Assembly: GCF_040957575.1 (NCBI RefSeq)
Contig: NZ_CP162601.1
Coordinates: 868,001-932,000 of the forward strand
Direction: 5' to 3'
Source of the DNA: Vibrio sp. HB236076
Lineage (GTDB): Bacteria; Pseudomonadota; Gammaproteobacteria; Enterobacterales; Vibrionaceae
Length of the DNA: 64,000 bases
Below, in pieces: positions 8,249 to 16,146 of the stretch. The number at the start of each line of letters is the position of its first letter. Positions within the stretch are counted from its first letter, which is position 1. The translations under genes and the position numbers were made by a program. The notes under the pieces were generated by a model. It worked only from the letters and a program-made list of their open reading frames with translations. It was not told where the DNA came from and searched no databases.

Positions 8249-10195
8249 ATGAACTCAAACTTTTCTGGCAGGTATTGGTCCTTAACTCTGGGCATGAGTG
8301 CGGTATTGTCGGCGGTGCCTTTGGTAGTCAGCGCCCAAAGTAGTGATGAATTAGAGCGACAACGTCGTCTGTATCAACAAGCGCAAACTTTGCTTGATCA
8401 GTCGTCGTATCGAGCTTATGAACAGTTGCGTACTTCACTCGATGATTACCCATTAACGCCTTACCTTGACTATCGTTTTTTTATCAGTGATCTGAAAAAT
8501 AAATCCGCTCAAGACGTACAAGATTTTGTTAACCGGTATCGCGCTTTGCCTTTTTCTGCCAACATCAAAGCTCGTTATTTGAACGTTAAGTATCAGCAGC
8601 AAGACTGGGCTTCCATTACCCAACTCTACGATACCCCACCTCGCGGGCAACAATATCAATGTATTTATTACACCGCTAAGTGGAAGCAGGGGCAGCAATC
8701 TGAGGCGTTTGCCGGTGCGAAAAAGCTTTGGCATAGCGGTCAAAGTGTCAGTGGTTATTGTGATGGCTTGTTTAGCGCTTGGCATAGTGCAGGGCAGCGC
8801 TCAGAACAAGACGTGCTCGAGCGATTGGTGTTGACGTTTGAAAGTCGCAATTTGTCGCTCATGACATACCTCGCCAAACGCTTGACGAGTCAAAAAGAGC
8901 AAGCCTGGTCGAGCCAAGTGATTGAACTCTATCGACACCCAGAGCGACTCACGACATTGGCCAAAGCGATTGCGTCACATGCTCAAGGTGAACGCATTTT
9001 GATAAGTCACCTGTATCGCTATGCTCGCATTGATGATGACAAGGCTTACCAGCAATTGACTTGGCTTGAAAAGGCGAAGCTTATCAATCTCAAATCACGG
9101 AAAAAATTGGCCAATTATATTGCCGGTCGATTGCTCGATGACGATGGTGAGCTGAATCAGTGGCGAGATAACACCATAGCCGCCAGTGGTGATGATGCGT
9201 TAGTCGAACGGCGCTTTCGCGTTGCTGCGACAAAAGAGAGTTGGTCAGCAATGCGCGATTGGATAGATAAGTTGTCTGATGAGGCGCAGCAAACGACCAA
9301 GTGGCGTTATTGGCTCGGTCGCACACAAATGGCATTGGGTGAGACAGACAAAGGCAAGCAAACTCTGTCTTCTGTCCTAGGTCGACGCAATTTCTACAGT
9401 GTGGCCGCTGCCGATGCACTGAATGTGACCCCAAAGATCAGTGGATCCACCTTGACTTATCAGCCGCAACTGATCGAGAAATACCACACGGTGCTGACCC
9501 GGATTGAAGAGCTGATTGATGTCGATAAAATCAATGCGGCCAAAGGTGAATGGTATTGGTTGTTGTCTCGTGCCAATGCGGATGAAAAAGCGATGTTAGC
9601 GGGCTACGCCGGCGAGCAACATTGGCATCACCTGAGTGTATTTGCCAGTATTCAAGCAAAACTTTGGGACAACATGCAGTTAAGATTTCCGGTTGCTCAT
9701 CAATGGTGGTTTGATTTCTACAGCAAGCGCAATCAGTTAAATCCGATTACCTTAATGGCGTTAGCAAGGCAAGAAAGTGCTTTAGATGTCACCGCGCGCT
9801 CTCCGGTTGGGGCACGTGGTTTAATGCAAATCATGCCAGCGACGGCGCGTCATACTGCTGAGGCATTTGAGTTAGACTATCAAAATAGCGATCAGTTATT
9901 TGAGGTGCAAAAAAACATCGAAATTGGTAGCCATTATTTTAAAGAGCTCATGGATCAGTACGATAACAATCGCATTTTTTCTTTAGCTGCTTATAATGCC
10001 GGCCCATCACGGGTGACTCGCTGGGTGAAACGAACCGATGGTAAGGTCGATGCCTATCGCTTTATTGAATCGATTCCCTTTCGAGAAACCCGCGGTTATG
10101 TGCAAAATATTTTAATGTTTGAATTGTATTACCGTGATAGGCTCAATCAACCCGGTCCTTTTTTGACTGCGCAAGAGCAAAAAGCACGATATTGA
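8249..10195 (+). CDS. slt: Soluble lytic murein transglycosylase (Slt70 type)
   Basis: Slt cleaves the MurNAc-GlcNAc bond with formation of the 1,6-anhydro product, the substrate that AnmK and NagZ later recycle. I start at the ATG at 8249, which has a GGAG ribosome site 5-8 nt before it and gives a Sec signal peptide ending near VVSAQS. About 450 residues of helical repeats (the superhelical ring) follow. The GH23 lysozyme-like domain comes last: catalytic glutamate in ARQESALD (about E509 from this start), GARGLMQIMPATA, and AAYNAGPSRVTRW. trpR follows 15 bp after the stop, the same order as in E. coli. Confidence 0.95.
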   Translation: MNSNFSGRYWSLTLGMSAVLSAVPLVVSAQSSDELERQRRLYQQAQTLLDQSSYRAYEQLRTSLDDYPLTPYLDYRFFISDLKNKSAQDVQDFVNRYRALPFSANIKARYLNVKYQQQDWASITQLYDTPPRGQQYQCIYYTAKWKQGQQSEAFAGAKKLWHSGQSVSGYCDGLFSAWHSAGQRSEQDVLERLVLTFESRNLSLMTYLAKRLTSQKEQAWSSQVIELYRHPERLTTLAKAIASHAQGERILISHLYRYARIDDDKAYQQLTWLEKAKLINLKSRKKLANYIAGRLLDDDGELNQWRDNTIAASGDDALVERRFRVAATKESWSAMRDWIDKLSDEAQQTTKWRYWLGRTQMALGETDKGKQTLSSVLGRRNFYSVAAADALNVTPKISGSTLTYQPQLIEKYHTVLTRIEELIDVDKINAAKGEWYWLLSRANADEKAMLAGYAGEQHWHHLSVFASIQAKLWDNMQLRFPVAHQWWFDFYSKRNQLNPITLMALARQESALDVTARSPVGARGLMQIMPATARHTAEAFELDYQNSDQLFEVQKNIEIGSHYFKELMDQYDNNRIFSLAAYNAGPSRVTRWVKRTDGKVDAYRFIESIPFRETRGYVQNILMFELYYRDRLNQPGPFLTAQEQKARY

Positions 10196-10210
10196 TATTT
10201 AGGAAATGTT

Positions 10211-10504
10211 ATGTCCTCACACCCTGACTTTACCCAGTGGCAAGACGTCTTAGAACTAGTAAAAAAGAACATCAATCAATATGAGGATATCGATATTCTC
10301 ACTATGTTGATGAGTGCTGATGAACGTCAGACGCTTATTTCTCGAGTCAATATCTTTAATGAGTTGTTAAAAGGCGATTTGTCGCAAAGGCAAATTAGTC
10401 AGATGCTTGGTGTCGGTATTGCCACCATCACCAGAGGCTCGAATGAGTTAAAATCGTGTACTGATGAGCAAAAAAATCAATTGCGAGCACTGTTGAGTGA
10501 GTAG
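10211..10504 (+). CDS. trpR: Trp operon repressor
   Basis: TrpR is a dimeric helix-turn-helix repressor that binds trp operators when loaded with tryptophan. The 97-residue protein carries the signature LSQRQISQMLGVGIATITRGSNELK, spanning the helix-turn-helix and recognition helix. An AGGA ribosome site precedes the ATG. It probably shares the slt transcript. No clear trp operator was seen upstream within slt, so autoregulation is not evident from sequence. Confidence 0.96.
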   Translation: MSSHPDFTQWQDVLELVKKNINQYEDIDILTMLMSADERQTLISRVNIFNELLKGDLSQRQISQMLGVGIATITRGSNELKSCTDEQKNQLRALLSE

Positions 10505-10528
10505 TCACTGCAAAGTTGGGTTGGTATA

Positions 10529-10557
10529 AAAATGGGCCGATTGACGGCCCATTTTTT
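10529..10557 (+). terminator. Intrinsic terminator after trpR
   Basis: Stem AATGGGCC/GGCCCATT with a 7-nt loop followed by T6. The A run on its left side may also let it work leftward for yjjX. Confidence 0.88.
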
Positions 10558-10618
10558 GTGTTCATTTCTTTTAAAAAGCCTGAAAACAGTCACTTCTCTT
10601 CATGTTCAATCCTAGAGA

Positions 10619-11158
10619 TTAAAGCTGATCTGGGTACCATTGCGGGTTGATAAACGGGATCAGGGCGAGCAGTAGGGCCTGTTGATAGACCGAGCTTCGG
10701 GTCAGTATATTGTTGGTTAAAAGGCCAATCGCGCCGCCTTTTTGTTTGATATTGTGCACTGAAAACAGCTGATCCATCACATCACCTAACTCGATACCTT
10801 GTGCGAGTAACGCCAGGACTTTGGGAGGTAAAGGTAAGCTCGATGAGCGCGACTCACCGCGCTGCTTATCCGATTCAATCACCATCCAAGCATACGTTTC
10901 TTTGCCTTCTATACCCGCTTCTAAGCCGACGTAAAAATCGGCGTCGCTGACAGCGGCTTTTGCGTTGCGAACTCGGTTGCGCGCACCGAGCAAGGTCTCT
11001 TGGTCACTCATGGGTTGATCTGAAACGTCACTGTTAACAGAAATCCCTTTGAATTCAAAGTTTTTTTCTGGAAAGGCCTGGCAAAAGGCCTGCTCCACTG
11101 CGTTTATTTTGGCTGGATTTAACGAGGCGACGATCACCTTGCATATCGCTTTTTTCAT
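10619..11158 (-). CDS. yjjX: Inosine/xanthosine triphosphatase (YjjX family)
   Basis: YjjX-family NTPases hydrolyse ITP and XTP, removing deaminated purine nucleotides; an association with EF-Tu has been reported for the E. coli protein. The 179-residue sequence begins VIVASLNPAKINAVEQAF, the substrate-binding loop of the Maf/Ham1-like fold. It contains the GVSVNSDVSDQPMS-like region (GISVNSDVSDQPM), ARNRV and GLEAGIE. Its ATG overlaps the pheA stop by 4 nt (ATGA type), so it is probably translationally coupled to pheA. It sits next to trpR in convergent orientation, as in E. coli. Confidence 0.92.
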   Translation of the reverse strand: MKKAICKVIVASLNPAKINAVEQAFCQAFPEKNFEFKGISVNSDVSDQPMSDQETLLGARNRVRNAKAAVSDADFYVGLEAGIEGKETYAWMVIESDKQRGESRSSSLPLPPKVLALLAQGIELGDVMDQLFSVHNIKQKGGAIGLLTNNILTRSSVYQQALLLALIPFINPQWYPDQL

Positions 11159-12336
11159 TGTGTTTCACTAATCGCAGTTGGTTTGATGTTGTCACTGGGG
11201 TAGCAACCCAGCACTTTGAGGTGACGCGTCAACTTGGTCAATTCTTCGATCACTTGCTTCATGGTGTCGGAAGCGAGATTGGCTTCGATATCGAGGTAAA
11301 ACATTTCTTCCCAAGGATTGCCCATGATCGGTCTCGATTCGAGTTTAGTCATATTGATACCAAACCGCTGCAATACCAATAACACTTCAACCAAAGAGCC
11401 CGCTTGATGTGCGGTTGACATAATAAAGGTGGTCTTGGCTGGGATTTGCAGCGAGACGTCTACCGGTTTGCGCGCCACGACAATAAAGCGAGTGTGATTT
11501 TCGGTTTGATTGGCGATGTTGCCTTTGATTGGCTGTAAGCCGTAGAGTTTACCACTGGAGGCATTGCCAATTGCGGCGACGTCTTCTCGGTCGAGCTCAC
11601 GCACCATTTTCATCGCATCGGCTGTACTGGTACAGCTTTTGAGCTCGATGTCTTTTAAGCGATTTAAAAACTCACTGCATTGCTGGTGTGGCTGAGGGTG
11701 AGAATAGAGGGTTTTGATTTGTTCGAGCGGCAATTCTTTGGTCGCGAGTAAGCAATGTTCGATTGGCAAGCTCAACTCACCGACAATGTACAATGTGGTG
11801 CGTTGAAGTAAATCATACACTTCGTTAATTGACCCAGAACTGGTATTTTCAATTGGCAACACACCGTAATCAGCATGGCCAGACTCAACAGTTTTGGTGA
11901 CATCTTTAAACTCTTGGCAGCTGATTTCAGCTAACTCGATGGCTTTACGACTGAAATACTCACGACTCGCCAAGTGTGAATAGGAGCCTTGTGAGCCTAA
12001 AAAAGCCACTCGAGAAACCGGCTTTCGGCTCAGTTCTGGATTGGTTAGGTTCTGTAAGTAGGCTTGCTGTAATAACACCGAATCTTCGATGATGGTGTGA
12101 AAGACTTTCGTGATGTAGGGGGCATCTAATTGGTAGTTGTCTTTGCCATTGTGAATTAACTTGACGAGCAATTGCTGTTCACGCAGGGCATCTCGAACCG
12201 GCTTGGAGGTTTTCACCTTGCTCTTGGCGACTTCGAGACTTAACTCGCGTCGTTTAGATAACAGTTTTAAGAGATTGTCGTCGAGTTCATTGAGTTGCAG
12301 ACGAATATCGTCAAGTGATAGTGAGGGATCGCTCAT
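11155..12336 (-). CDS. pheA: Bifunctional chorismate mutase / prephenate dehydratase (P-protein)
   Basis: PheA converts chorismate to prephenate and on to phenylpyruvate for phenylalanine synthesis. The 393-residue protein has an AroQ chorismate mutase at 1-95 (DDIRLQLNELDDNLLKLLSKRREL), a prephenate dehydratase domain at about 107-285 (VAFLGSQGSYSHLA; LPIENTSSGSINEVYDLL; NHTRF) and an ACT regulatory domain at about 300-385 containing ESRP, the phenylalanine-binding motif. An AGGA ribosome site precedes the ATG. Upstream is a promoter, a leader of about 115 nt and an intrinsic terminator, suggesting attenuation. It heads a two-gene pheA-yjjX unit. Confidence 0.96.
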   Translation of the reverse strand: MSDPSLSLDDIRLQLNELDDNLLKLLSKRRELSLEVAKSKVKTSKPVRDALREQQLLVKLIHNGKDNYQLDAPYITKVFHTIIEDSVLLQQAYLQNLTNPELSRKPVSRVAFLGSQGSYSHLASREYFSRKAIELAEISCQEFKDVTKTVESGHADYGVLPIENTSSGSINEVYDLLQRTTLYIVGELSLPIEHCLLATKELPLEQIKTLYSHPQPHQQCSEFLNRLKDIELKSCTSTADAMKMVRELDREDVAAIGNASSGKLYGLQPIKGNIANQTENHTRFIVVARKPVDVSLQIPAKTTFIMSTAHQAGSLVEVLLVLQRFGINMTKLESRPIMGNPWEEMFYLDIEANLASDTMKQVIEELTKLTRHLKVLGCYPSDNIKPTAISETQ

Positions 12337-12352
12337 GGGTACTTTCCTGTAT

Positions 12353-12380
12353 AAAAAAACCTCCGTAAAAAAGGGAGGTT
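12353..12380 (-). terminator. Leader terminator (candidate attenuator) before pheA
   Basis: Read leftward: stem AACCTCC/GGAGGTT with a 9-nt loop and T7, ending about 16 nt before the pheA start codon. A terminator between promoter and gene is the hallmark of attenuation. An upstream segment, AGGTTGGC, can pair with AACCT of the terminator arm or with GCCAAT of an earlier hairpin, giving mutually exclusive folds. Confidence 0.75.
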
Positions 12381-12461
12381 TAGTGCCAACCTATCAAGGT
12401 ATTGAGAGATTGACTTACGCCAATGGAAATTATTGGCTTTATTGTCTAGGCCTTTGATTCA

Positions 12462-12490
12462 ACAATAAGCAAGCTCTATCTGAGCGTCAA
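12462..12490 (-). promoter_or_regulatory. pheA promoter
   Basis: On the minus strand TTGACG (12485-12490) and TATTGT (12462-12467) have a 17-bp spacer, directly after the raiA terminator. The predicted start is about 115 nt before the pheA ATG, leaving room for a leader RNA. Confidence 0.7.
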
Positions 12491-12491
12491 G

Positions 12492-12515
12492 AAAAAATAG
12501 CGCCGAGGGCGCTAT
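12492..12515 (-). terminator. Intrinsic terminator downstream of raiA
   Basis: Read leftward: stem ATAGCGCC/GGCGCTAT with a 3-nt loop and T6. It separates raiA from the pheA transcript. Confidence 0.88.
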
Positions 12516-12598
12516 TATTCGATTCGAGGCCAAATTACATCGAAAAGCGTGTGGACACTATATCGATAAGGCTGGAGTGTGGGCGATAGCCCTACCTA

Positions 12599-12919
12599 TT
12601 AGTGAACAATGTCACTGGGGTGTGCGGCGCGTTTGGCACTGGGTTTATGACTGAATTTATTCAGTTGTCGTTCTAGTTTTTGCACCGCCTCATTGGTCGC
12701 GGCATAGAGATCCTCATGGACAGCAGAAGCGACGAGTTTGCCTTTTGGTACAGTAACAACCGCTTCAAATTTCATTTTTTTATTGGGCTCTTCACTGAAG
12801 GTCGCTTGGGTTTGAATAATGTCTTGCTGCCATTTTTCTAACTTGCCTAATTTGCTCTCGATGTGGTCGCGAATGGCTGAGGTTACTTCAAGGTTTTTAC
12901 CTGTGATATTCATATTCAT
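12599..12919 (-). CDS. raiA: Ribosome-associated translation inhibitor (RaiA/HPF family)
   Basis: A short (107-residue) HPF/YfiA-family protein that binds the 30S decoding centre and silences idle ribosomes in stationary phase or cold. The sequence MNITGKNLEVTSAIRDHIESKLGKLEKW is the family N-terminus. The tail after residue 95 (KPSAKRAAHPSDIVH) is short and basic, making this a YfiA/short-HPF form rather than long HPF. I start at the second ATG (12919), which has AAAGGAG 7 nt upstream; the ATG two codons earlier is too close to that site. Its position next to pheA matches E. coli. A CRP-type promoter lies upstream. Confidence 0.93.
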   Translation of the reverse strand: MNMNITGKNLEVTSAIRDHIESKLGKLEKWQQDIIQTQATFSEEPNKKMKFEAVVTVPKGKLVASAVHEDLYAATNEAVQKLERQLNKFSHKPSAKRAAHPSDIVH

Positions 12920-12958
12920 AGACATTCTCCTTTGAGAGTTTCTTGTTGGCTTGAGTTC

Positions 12959-13002
12959 AGATTACGTTTTTTTGAAACAAAAAAAGTGATATAGATCACG
13001 AA
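12959..13002 (-). promoter_or_regulatory. Candidate CRP-activated raiA promoter
   Basis: The palindrome AAAGTGATATAGATCACG (12983-13000) matches the CRP half-sites GTGA-N6-TCAC. On the minus strand TAATCT (12959-12964) is a -10-like hexamer. A transcript starting near 12952 would place the palindrome centre at about -40.5, class II CRP geometry. Confidence 0.6.
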
Positions 13003-13337
13003 AATTTCGGTCAATAACACGGTTAAACATCAATGTGATCTGTCCCAAGAGTTCAAAGGGAAAATGAGTGAAAAGTCTTGCTTACAAAATTATTACAGGT
13101 AAATTAATGATAGATTTACCTAAGTCTTGAACAAGATTTGGCGAATTATCTCGTTTGAATAAAAACGAATTGATTTTTTTCTCTGTGATTTCCTCTCTTT
13201 TTACCGCGTTTCAATCGCTTTCGACATAGGGATTCGTCACCACGGTCACCGCTAATGCCATGCTTGCTTCTTTTTGAATATGTCTTGTTTGGTCAATGAT
13301 AGGGCAATGCGTTGTGGATGGGGATGGCGACGGACCA
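13003..13337. other. AT-rich intergenic region between raiA and bamD
   Basis: This stretch lies upstream of raiA and downstream of bamD. I see no gene, RNA or clear repeat in it beyond the flanking CRP-like site and the bamD terminator. Confidence 0.5.
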
Positions 13338-13367
13338 ATAAAAAGCCCCGATGAGGGTCATCAGGGC
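13338..13367 (-). terminator. Intrinsic terminator downstream of bamD
   Basis: Read leftward: stem GCCCTGATGA/TCATCGGGGC with one T-G wobble and a 3-nt loop, followed by T5. Confidence 0.85.
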
Positions 13368-13396
13368 CTGTTTACGTGGTTATACTATGAACGAGC

Positions 13397-14128
13397 TTAA
13401 CTTTCGGCGTTGTTGAGTTTGATTAACGCTTGAGTGCGTTCAATCGGCTCAGGCAAATTAAGGGCTTGGTAGGCTTTTAACTGAATCGTCAGTGACTGCT
13501 TAGCCGCTTGCGTATCGGGGAAGGTCTTTTGTAACTCTTGAGCGCGTTTAATTGCAGCGATCCACGCTTTTCTTCTCAGATAAAAATCCGCGACGGCTAA
13601 GTCGTATTTGGCTAAACGATTTTTTAATGCAAACAAACGCTGCTGGGCATCGGCGGCGTAAATGCTGTCTGGGTAGCGTTGCAAGAGTTCTTTAAAGTCG
13701 CGAAATGCCGCTCGGACAGGAACCGGATCGCGGTCGCTTCGATCGAGATCAAAGAAGTCCTGCATAAAATTACTGTCTTGGATGGTGTGATTAAGACCAC
13801 TCATATAAATCAACCAATCCATGTTTTTGTAGGTCGGGTTCAAGCGTTTAAAACGACTGATGGTGGCTAAACTCAACGCGTAGTCATCGCTTTTGTAGTA
13901 GGCGTAAATAAGGTCAAGTTGAACCTGGTCTGAATAGGCGCCGAAAGGGTAGCGAGAATCTAGTGCTTCTAACTTCTCTGTCGCCGTTGTCCATTGACCA
14001 CTTTGCAGCGCCGTTTGTGCTTCGTTGTACAATACCGAAGGCGGCACATCTGGGATCACTTTTTTACTGCTCGAACATCCTGCCAATAGCAGCAGTGCCA
14101 AAAGGCCAGATAAAGTTTGGTATTTCAT
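13397..14128 (-). CDS. bamD: Outer membrane assembly lipoprotein BamD
   Basis: BamD is an essential partner of BamA in inserting beta-barrel proteins into the outer membrane. The 243-residue protein starts with a lipoprotein signal peptide and lipobox LLAGC (lipidated Cys at about residue 18). Five tetratricopeptide repeats follow (for example YNEAQTALQSGQWTTATEKLEALDSRYPFGAYSDQVQLDL, read here as two helices). The segment LLQRYPDSIYAADAQQRL is characteristic. It is divergent from rluD, as in many gammaproteobacteria. Confidence 0.95.
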   Translation of the reverse strand: MKYQTLSGLLALLLLAGCSSSKKVIPDVPPSVLYNEAQTALQSGQWTTATEKLEALDSRYPFGAYSDQVQLDLIYAYYKSDDYALSLATISRFKRLNPTYKNMDWLIYMSGLNHTIQDSNFMQDFFDLDRSDRDPVPVRAAFRDFKELLQRYPDSIYAADAQQRLFALKNRLAKYDLAVADFYLRRKAWIAAIKRAQELQKTFPDTQAAKQSLTIQLKAYQALNLPEPIERTQALIKLNNAES

Positions 14129-14261
14129 GTTAGAAGAGAGTTCCTTAAGTGCTAATTAGTTTCCGGGCGTTACTTTCATCTCAGTAACAGATACAATAAC
14201 GTTATTCATTATTTTTTCATAGTTGTGAGCGTTAGTCTCACAGTTTTTTAAAAAGTTCGAT

Positions 14262-15236
14262 ATGGCCCAACAGATAGAATTAACTCAAACCGTAAAAGAT
14301 AGCCAACTTGGTCAACGCTTAGACCAAGCGATCGCCGAGCTCTTTAGTGATTTTTCCCGCTCGCGCTTAAAAGAGTGGCTACTGGCTGGCAAAGTTGTCG
14401 TCGATGGTGACGTCATTACCAAGCCTCGTATCAAAGTGATGGGAGGGGAAGTGATCACGGTGCAAGCTGAGCTTGAAGATGAACAGCGCTGGGAGGCTCA
14501 GGACATTCCCCTAGACATCGTCTACGAAGATGACGATTTACTGGTTATCAATAAACCGAGAGGTTTCGTCGTCCATCCCGGTGCTGGAACGCCCGATGGT
14601 ACCGTGCTCAATGCCTTATTGCATCACTACCCCGATATTGCGGAAGTGCCTCGTGCGGGGATTGTCCACCGCTTAGACAAAGACACTACGGGGTTAATGG
14701 TGGTGGCGAAAACCGTACCGGCGCAAACCCGTTTAGTACGAGCGTTGCAAAAGCGCAATATTACCCGTGAATATGAAGCCATTGCGATTGGCCGAATGAC
14801 CGCGGGAGGTTTTATTGAAAAGCCGATTGGGCGCCATTCGACCAAGCGCACCTTAATGGCGGTCACGCCAACAGGAAAACCCGCCGGTACGCATTATCGT
14901 GTTGCCGAGCACTTTCGCGAACACACGCGTATTCGCCTGAGATTAGAAACCGGCCGTACTCACCAGATCCGCGTTCACATGGCTTACCTTCAGCATCCTT
15001 TACTTGGCGATGTGGCCTATGGCGGTCGAGCTCGTATTCCCAAAGGCGCGACACAAGAGTTGACCGACAAAATTCGTCAGTTCGATCGTCAAGCTTTGCA
15101 TGCTGCGATGTTGCGTTTTGAGCATCCCATCGACGGTGAGCTGATGGAGTTTCACGCTGAGATACCCCAAGATATGGTGGACATGACCTTGGCGCTGCGC
15201 GAGGACACTCAATTACACGGTTTGGAAGAGGAATAA
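14262..15236 (+). CDS. rluD: 23S rRNA pseudouridine(1911/1915/1917) synthase
   Basis: RluD makes three pseudouridines in helix 69 of 23S rRNA, needed for normal ribosome assembly. The 324-residue protein has an N-terminal S4 domain (residues about 17-75, RLDQAIAELFSDFSRSRLKEWL). The RluA-type catalytic domain contains the aspartate motif HRLDKDTTGLMVVAKT, then ETGRTHQIRVHMA. Its stop is followed after one base by the pgeF start, so rluD-pgeF is an operon. Confidence 0.96.
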   Translation: MAQQIELTQTVKDSQLGQRLDQAIAELFSDFSRSRLKEWLLAGKVVVDGDVITKPRIKVMGGEVITVQAELEDEQRWEAQDIPLDIVYEDDDLLVINKPRGFVVHPGAGTPDGTVLNALLHHYPDIAEVPRAGIVHRLDKDTTGLMVVAKTVPAQTRLVRALQKRNITREYEAIAIGRMTAGGFIEKPIGRHSTKRTLMAVTPTGKPAGTHYRVAEHFREHTRIRLRLETGRTHQIRVHMAYLQHPLLGDVAYGGRARIPKGATQELTDKIRQFDRQALHAAMLRFEHPIDGELMEFHAEIPQDMVDMTLALREDTQLHGLEEE

Positions 15237-15237
15237 A

Positions 15238-15975
15238 ATGATGGCACTGTTGATTCCTACTTGGTCTGCTCCACCCTCGGTAAAAGCGGTTAGCTCGACT
15301 CGCTTAGACGGTCAATCAACAGGCCCTTTTTACGGACTAAATCTTGGCGATCACGTTGGTGATGATGAGATTAATGTCGAACACAACCGCTTGCGATTTC
15401 AGCAGGCGAGCGGGATGCCAAGTAGCCCGGTGTGGTTGACGCAAACGCATTCGACTCAAGTCTTAGTGGCGGGGCAGAATACTGCGCCTGGTCAACAAGC
15501 CGATGCTTGTGTGACTCGTGAGGCGGGCATCGTATGCTGTGTCATGACCGCCGATTGTTTACCTATTTTGCTTTGTGATTCGAAGGGGCGACAGGTCGCT
15601 GCGGTTCATGCCGGTTGGCGCGGCCTTGCCGATGGCATTATAGAGAAGACGTTAAGCCATTTTGAGTCACAAACGGTTTGTGCCTGGCTTGGGCCTTGTA
15701 TCAGTGCTAATGCCTTTGAAGTGGGTGATGAGGTGAAAGCGACGTTTGTTGCCCATGACGAGCAGGCTCAGCAAGCCTTTGTTCGCCGTGACTCTTCACC
15801 TGGAAAATGGTGGGCAGATCTCCCCCTTTTAGCCACACAACGTTTGTTATCACAAGGCGTCAGTCAGATTGCTTACAGCAACCAATGTACCTATCAACAA
15901 CCACAATCTTTTTATTCTTATCGGCGCGATGGCCAAACCGGTCGAATGGCTACGGCCATCTGGATTGAACCGTGA
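15238..15975 (+). CDS. pgeF: Peptidoglycan editing factor / multicopper polyphenol oxidase family (PgeF, YfiH)
   Basis: PgeF (YfiH) belongs to the DUF152/laccase-like family and is reported in E. coli to keep L-serine out of the peptide stem at the MurC step; purine nucleosidase or phosphorylase activity is known for relatives. The 245-residue protein keeps the metal-site residues: QTHS near residue 67, CCVMTADCLPILLCD near 100 and AVHAGWRGL near 122. Two adjacent ATGs are possible starts behind GAGGA. It is in operon with rluD. Confidence 0.9.
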   Translation: MMALLIPTWSAPPSVKAVSSTRLDGQSTGPFYGLNLGDHVGDDEINVEHNRLRFQQASGMPSSPVWLTQTHSTQVLVAGQNTAPGQQADACVTREAGIVCCVMTADCLPILLCDSKGRQVAAVHAGWRGLADGIIEKTLSHFESQTVCAWLGPCISANAFEVGDEVKATFVAHDEQAQQAFVRRDSSPGKWWADLPLLATQRLLSQGVSQIAYSNQCTYQQPQSFYSYRRDGQTGRMATAIWIEP

Positions 15976-16043
15976 TCCTTGACTCGATACTTGGTAAACG
16001 ATCGATATTTCACAGTACATTTGTTAATGAGTTCAAGCTTTTC

Positions 16044-16072
16044 AACGCCAGCCGATTAGGTTGGCGTTTTTT
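16044..16072 (+). terminator. Intrinsic terminator after pgeF
   Basis: Stem AACGCCAGCC/GGTTGGCGTT with a 5-nt loop followed by T6, ending 13 bp before the clpB heat-shock promoter. Confidence 0.88.
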
Positions 16073-16084
16073 ATAGGTCGTCAA

Positions 16085-16115
16085 CTTGAAAATGATCTGT
16101 CCGGTCGCCACATAT
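16085..16115 (+). promoter_or_regulatory. Candidate sigma-32 promoter of clpB
   Basis: CTTGAAA (16085-16091) is the heat-shock -35 consensus. CCACATAT (16108-16115) resembles the -10 CCCCATNT with one clear mismatch. The 16-bp gap is slightly longer than usual. Its position just before clpB, a classical sigma-32 target, supports it. Confidence 0.6.
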
Positions 16116-16146
16116 AAAACAGAATAAATCGCTAAGGGGGATGACC

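Noticed and set aside
12337-12480. A pheL leader peptide
   Set aside because: No ATG or GTG frame and no run of Phe codons exists between the promoter and the leader terminator.
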